Source: Enterocloster bolteae | GTDB taxonomy: Bacteria > Bacillota_A > Clostridia > Lachnospirales > Lachnospiraceae | Assembly (NCBI GenBank): GCA_021769025.1 | Contig: JAETTS010000153.1 | Coordinates: 1 to 6,395 of the forward strand | Direction of reading: 5' to 3' | Length of the DNA: 6,395 nt | Shown here: one piece after another, positions 5,390 to 6,395 of the stretch | How the letters are laid out: each line of letters starts with the position of its first letter | Position numbering within the stretch: the first letter of the stretch is position 1 | Notes under the pieces: model-generated | The model's input: the letters and a program-made list of their open reading frames with translations, nothing else | Database searches by the model: none | Told to the model about the DNA's origin: nothing | Translations under genes and position numbers: made by a program

Positions 5390-6112
5390 ATGCAGTACTC
5401 TCAGATCGTTCACGGTATCTTCTTAAGCAGGCCCAACCGCTTTATCGCACAGGTAAAAATAGAAGACAAAATACATACCGTCCACGTAAAAAATACCGGG
5501 CGTTGCCGGGAACTTCTTCTGCCTGGCACGAAGGTTCTTTTAGAATATCACCCAGATGCCCAGGCTTTAGGCCGCAAAACCCAGTATTCTCTTGTAGCTG
5601 TGTACAAAAACAGAGGAGAGGACTCCCCCCAGCTTCTCATCAACATGGATTCTCAGGCTCCCAACCAGGCAGCAAAAGAATGGTTGGAAAACGGAGGGTT
5701 TAAAAAATCCACAGGCCTGCAGGCAGAACATGTACATCGGGAAGTAACATACGGAGAGTCCCGCTTCGACCTTGCCTTTCAGGTGGGAGATCGCCCTGCA
5801 TTTATGGAAGTGAAAGGCGTAACTTTAGAAAAAGAAGGAATCGCCATGTTTCCCGATGCCCCTACAATACGGGGAGTAAAGCATCTGTTGGAACTGGCAG
5901 ATGCAGCAAAACACGGTTTTCTGGCTTATATACTATTTGTGATCCAGATGAAAGAGGTTCGATCCTTTTGCCCCAACAAAGAAATGCACGAAGCCTTTGC
6001 CAAGACGCTTCGCCAGGTATCCCAGGAGAACGTGAAAATTTTAGCATATGACTGCAAGGTAAATGAGACCGGCTTCACCATTGACCAACCGGTTCCGGTA
6101 ATGTTCCAATAA
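5390..6112 (+). CDS. sfsA: SfsA, sugar fermentation stimulation protein A homologue
   Basis: The product is 240 residues from the ATG at 5390, the usual size of the family. An in-frame start at 5357 would add 11 residues (MLCKTERICET) that are not typical and would run into the promoter. AAAGGA (5373-5378) is the likely SD, with somewhat long spacing. The N-terminal OB-like part has RFIAQVKIEDK, then VHVKNTGRCRELLLPG (31-46). The C-terminal part carries the PD-(D/E)xK nuclease-like core: D127 in SRFDLAF, E140-x-K142 in MEVKGVTL, and FPDAPTIRGVKHL (154-166). Family knowledge: the E. coli protein was linked to maltose metabolism and DNA binding. The nuclease-like fold is clear but the physiological role is unsettled. 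All expected active-site residues are present. It is divergent from feoA and followed by thrC in the same direction with its own promoter. Confidence 0.95.
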   Translation: MQYSQIVHGIFLSRPNRFIAQVKIEDKIHTVHVKNTGRCRELLLPGTKVLLEYHPDAQALGRKTQYSLVAVYKNRGEDSPQLLINMDSQAPNQAAKEWLENGGFKKSTGLQAEHVHREVTYGESRFDLAFQVGDRPAFMEVKGVTLEKEGIAMFPDAPTIRGVKHLLELADAAKHGFLAYILFVIQMKEVRSFCPNKEMHEAFAKTLRQVSQENVKILAYDCKVNETGFTIDQPVPVMFQ

Positions 6113-6132
6113 TTTTTCGTTCGTTTATCAGC

Positions 6133-6161
6133 TTGCACCCCTTTCCAAAATGTGTTACAAT
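6133..6161 (+). promoter_or_regulatory. Promoter of thrC
   Basis: TTGCAC (6133-6138) and TACAAT (6156-6161) are 17 nt apart, and TG at 6153-6154 makes an extended -10. The predicted start near 6168 leaves a leader of about 45 nt, too short for a T-box. No terminator with a T-run was seen between sfsA and this promoter. Confidence 0.6.
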
Positions 6162-6213
6162 TTCCTCAAAATTTTATCCTACAAAACACATACATGGAAA
6201 GGAATTTACTTTT

Positions 6214-6395
6214 ATGGACCTATTATACCAAAGCACTCGCGGCCAGGAGACCAAAGTGACCGCCTCCCAGGCTATCCTGAAGGGGATTGCCAGCGACAGT
6301 GGCTTATTTATGCCTACACAGATTCCCAAATTGGAAATCCCCATGAGCCAGATGGCAGAGAAATCATACCATGAGACTGCTTACCAGGTTATGAG
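6214..6395 (+). CDS. thrC: Threonine synthase, N-terminal part, cut by the window edge
   Basis: From the ATG at 6214 the frame stays open to the end of the window (60 codons and two bases). It reads LLYQSTRGQETKVTASQA, then LKGIASDSGLFMPTQIPKLE and YHETAYQVM. This is the characteristic N-terminus of ThrC (YxSTRG...VTASQAILKG...GGLFxP), with DSG in place of the usual DGG. ThrC is a PLP enzyme that converts O-phosphohomoserine to threonine. The PLP lysine lies beyond the window. AAAGGA at 6198-6203 is the SD, with 10 nt spacing. A longer-looking frame at 6150-6374 is out of register with this gene and is not real. Confidence 0.93.
   Translation, partial: MDLLYQSTRGQETKVTASQAILKGIASDSGLFMPTQIPKLEIPMSQMAEKSYHETAYQVM

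Noticed and set aside
6150..6374. 74-codon + strand frame at the right end
   Set aside because: It starts inside the thrC promoter and reads thrC in the wrong register; the ThrC N-terminal motif is in the frame starting at 6214.

Overview
The window looks like chromosomal DNA of a Firmicute, most likely a gut-type Clostridium of the Lachnospiraceae. This is inferred from strong AGGAGG-type ribosome binding sites, moderate GC, GTG starts, a divergent ~600-residue FeoB and a TPM-domain protein with a Gly/Ser/His tail. No rRNA, tRNA, CRISPR array or transposase gene was seen.

Layout. (1) Positions 1-2313, + strand, read as one operon-like run. It holds the C-terminal end of an SMC/MukB-like ATPase of the JetC/MksF (Wadjet) type, then a membrane-anchored protein with two zinc ribbons that overlaps it by 13 nt, then, 79 nt later, a secreted or membrane-anchored TPM-domain protein. 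(2) Positions 2314-2641 are non-coding but highly structured. The feoB terminator hairpin is followed by a 237-bp palindromic MITE-like element (2382-2618) with perfect 17-bp terminal inverted repeats, flanked by a 10-bp direct repeat that looks like a target-site duplication. The element sits in one arm of the terminator. (3) Positions 2642-4462, - strand, encode a compact FeoB-family iron transporter. (4) Positions 4463-4677 are a divergent control region with an extended -10 promoter for the small gene at 4678. (5) Positions 4678-4962, + strand, encode a 94-residue protein with a signal peptide and one membrane segment. It ends at a rho-independent terminator and converges on (6) a FeoA-type protein on the - strand (5072-5320). 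(7) sfsA (5390-6112, + strand) is divergent from feoA and shares a very short promoter region with it. (8) The first 60 codons of threonine synthase (thrC) run off the right edge.

How the parts fit. feoA and feoB are on the same strand and presumably serve ferrous iron uptake, but they are separated by an oppositely oriented small membrane-protein gene with its own promoter. sfsA and thrC are housekeeping. The least ordinary parts are the coupling of a condensin-like ATPase to two membrane-associated accessory proteins, and the palindromic element that entered the feoB terminator while leaving a working hairpin on one side.
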